DNA of 5,417 nt. Source: Solirubrobacterales bacterium (GTDB lineage: Bacteria; Actinomycetota; Thermoleophilia; Solirubrobacterales; Solirubrobacteraceae). The first letter of the stretch is position 1, and each line of letters begins with the position of its first letter. Shown here piece after piece: positions 5,062 through 5,417 of this stretch. The translations under genes were made by a program, and so were the position numbers. Location of the stretch: contig JACDAP010000234.1 in assembly GCA_013695395.1 (NCBI GenBank), forward strand, positions 1 through 5,417. The letters are read 5' to 3'. The notes beneath the pieces are model-generated. The model searched no databases, was not told the DNA's origin, and saw only the letters and a program-made list of their open reading frames with translations.

Positions 5062-5417
5062 ATGGACACCTCCCGCCGCCGCTTCCTCTCCACCGCAGGC
5101 AGCGCCGCCGCCGCGACGATCCTCATCCCGGACGTCGTCGCCGGGGAGATCGCCATGGCCGCGAAGAAGCGCGGGCGCTACCGCGACGGGCGCTTCCCCA
5201 GCGGGGTGCTCTCGGGCGACCCAGAGCCGAACGCGGTCACCCTGCTCACCACGATCGACGACGTCTCGGGCGCCGGGACGGTCAAGCTCGAGGTGGCGCG
5301 CGACAAGGACTTCCGCAAGGTCGTGGCTCGCCGGGAGATCCCGACCAGTCCGCTCAAGGGCTTCTCGGTGAAGGCCCGCGTCACCGGGCTCAAGCCCTAC
5401 GAGGACTACTACTACCG
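5062..5417 (+). CDS. phoD: PhoD-like alkaline phosphatase/phosphodiesterase (N-terminal part, cut by window edge)
   Basis: The first 118 codons are present and the reading frame is open to the right edge. The N-terminus has a twin-arginine signal: SRRRFLS (4-10), then an Ala-rich hydrophobic stretch to about residue 27. The protein is therefore probably exported folded by the Tat system. The mature part begins with RFPSGVLSGDPEPNAVTLLTT (44-64), matching the GVxSGDPxPxxVxLWT opening of the PhoD N-terminal beta domain, but with Leu-Thr in place of the usual Trp-Thr/Arg. It continues with VKLEVARDKDFRKVV (74-88) and VTGLKPYEDYYYR, the usual end of this Ig-like domain. The catalytic metallophosphatase domain, with its metal ligands, lies outside the window, so activity cannot be judged. 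PhoD enzymes release phosphate from phosphodiesters, including teichoic acids in Bacillus. An in-frame GTG at 5035 would add nine residues but has no ribosome binding site. Confidence 0.9.
   Translation, partial: MDTSRRRFLSTAGSAAAATILIPDVVAGEIAMAAKKRGRYRDGRFPSGVLSGDPEPNAVTLLTTIDDVSGAGTVKLEVARDKDFRKVVARREIPTSPLKGFSVKARVTGLKPYEDYYY

Noticed and set aside
1..5417. tRNA, rRNA, CRISPR array, insertion sequence or attachment site
   Set aside because: No cloverleaf-like sequence, regular spaced repeats, transposase-like protein or terminal inverted repeats were seen on either strand.

Overview
The window is high-GC DNA with dense G/C-ending codons and carries five protein genes. Actinobacterial-type signals stand out: TANNNT -10 boxes close to start codons, an actinobacterial-style propionyl-CoA carboxylase beta chain, and a secreted Ala-rich protein with a Lys-rich tail. 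I infer an actinobacterium, and the style of the secreted protein suggests the Thermoleophilia/Solirubrobacterales. The taxon is an impression, not something the sequence proves.

Layout. On the minus strand, 1-415 is the N-terminal part of an FAD-dependent oxidoreductase of the phytoene-dehydrogenase-related type, cut by the left edge. It lies 34 bp downstream of an alpha/beta hydrolase with epoxide-hydrolase features (450-1352), and the two probably form an operon. An 83-bp divergent region (1353-1435) separates them from pccB (1436-3007, plus strand), a complete carboxyltransferase subunit whose specificity residue is Asp, as in propionyl-CoA enzymes. This short region holds two overlapping inverted repeats and a near-leaderless promoter for pccB.

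A 170-bp gap (3008-3177) contains a possible terminator for pccB, a TTGCCA-N17-AAGGAT promoter and a hairpin that covers a ribosome binding site. It is followed by a 579-residue secreted protein (3178-4917): signal peptide, seven-repeat beta-propeller-like region, PKD/Ig-like domain, Ser-Ala-Pro linker and a very basic C-terminal domain. A strong GC-rich hairpin follows its stop codon. The next gap (4918-5061) holds three related copies of a GCAC(C)GGTT element in alternating orientation. The last gene (5062 to the right edge) is the start of a Tat-exported PhoD-like phosphatase.

How the genes fit together. The first three look metabolic: oxidation and hydrolysis of hydrophobic substrates, and odd-chain/branched acyl-CoA carboxylation. 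The last two are exported. The sequence does not show one single pathway. The biotin carboxylase/BCCP (alpha) subunit needed by PccB is not in the window. The least ordinary items are the secreted propeller-PKD-basic protein and the two intergenic repeat clusters; I do not see a clear undescribed multi-gene system.
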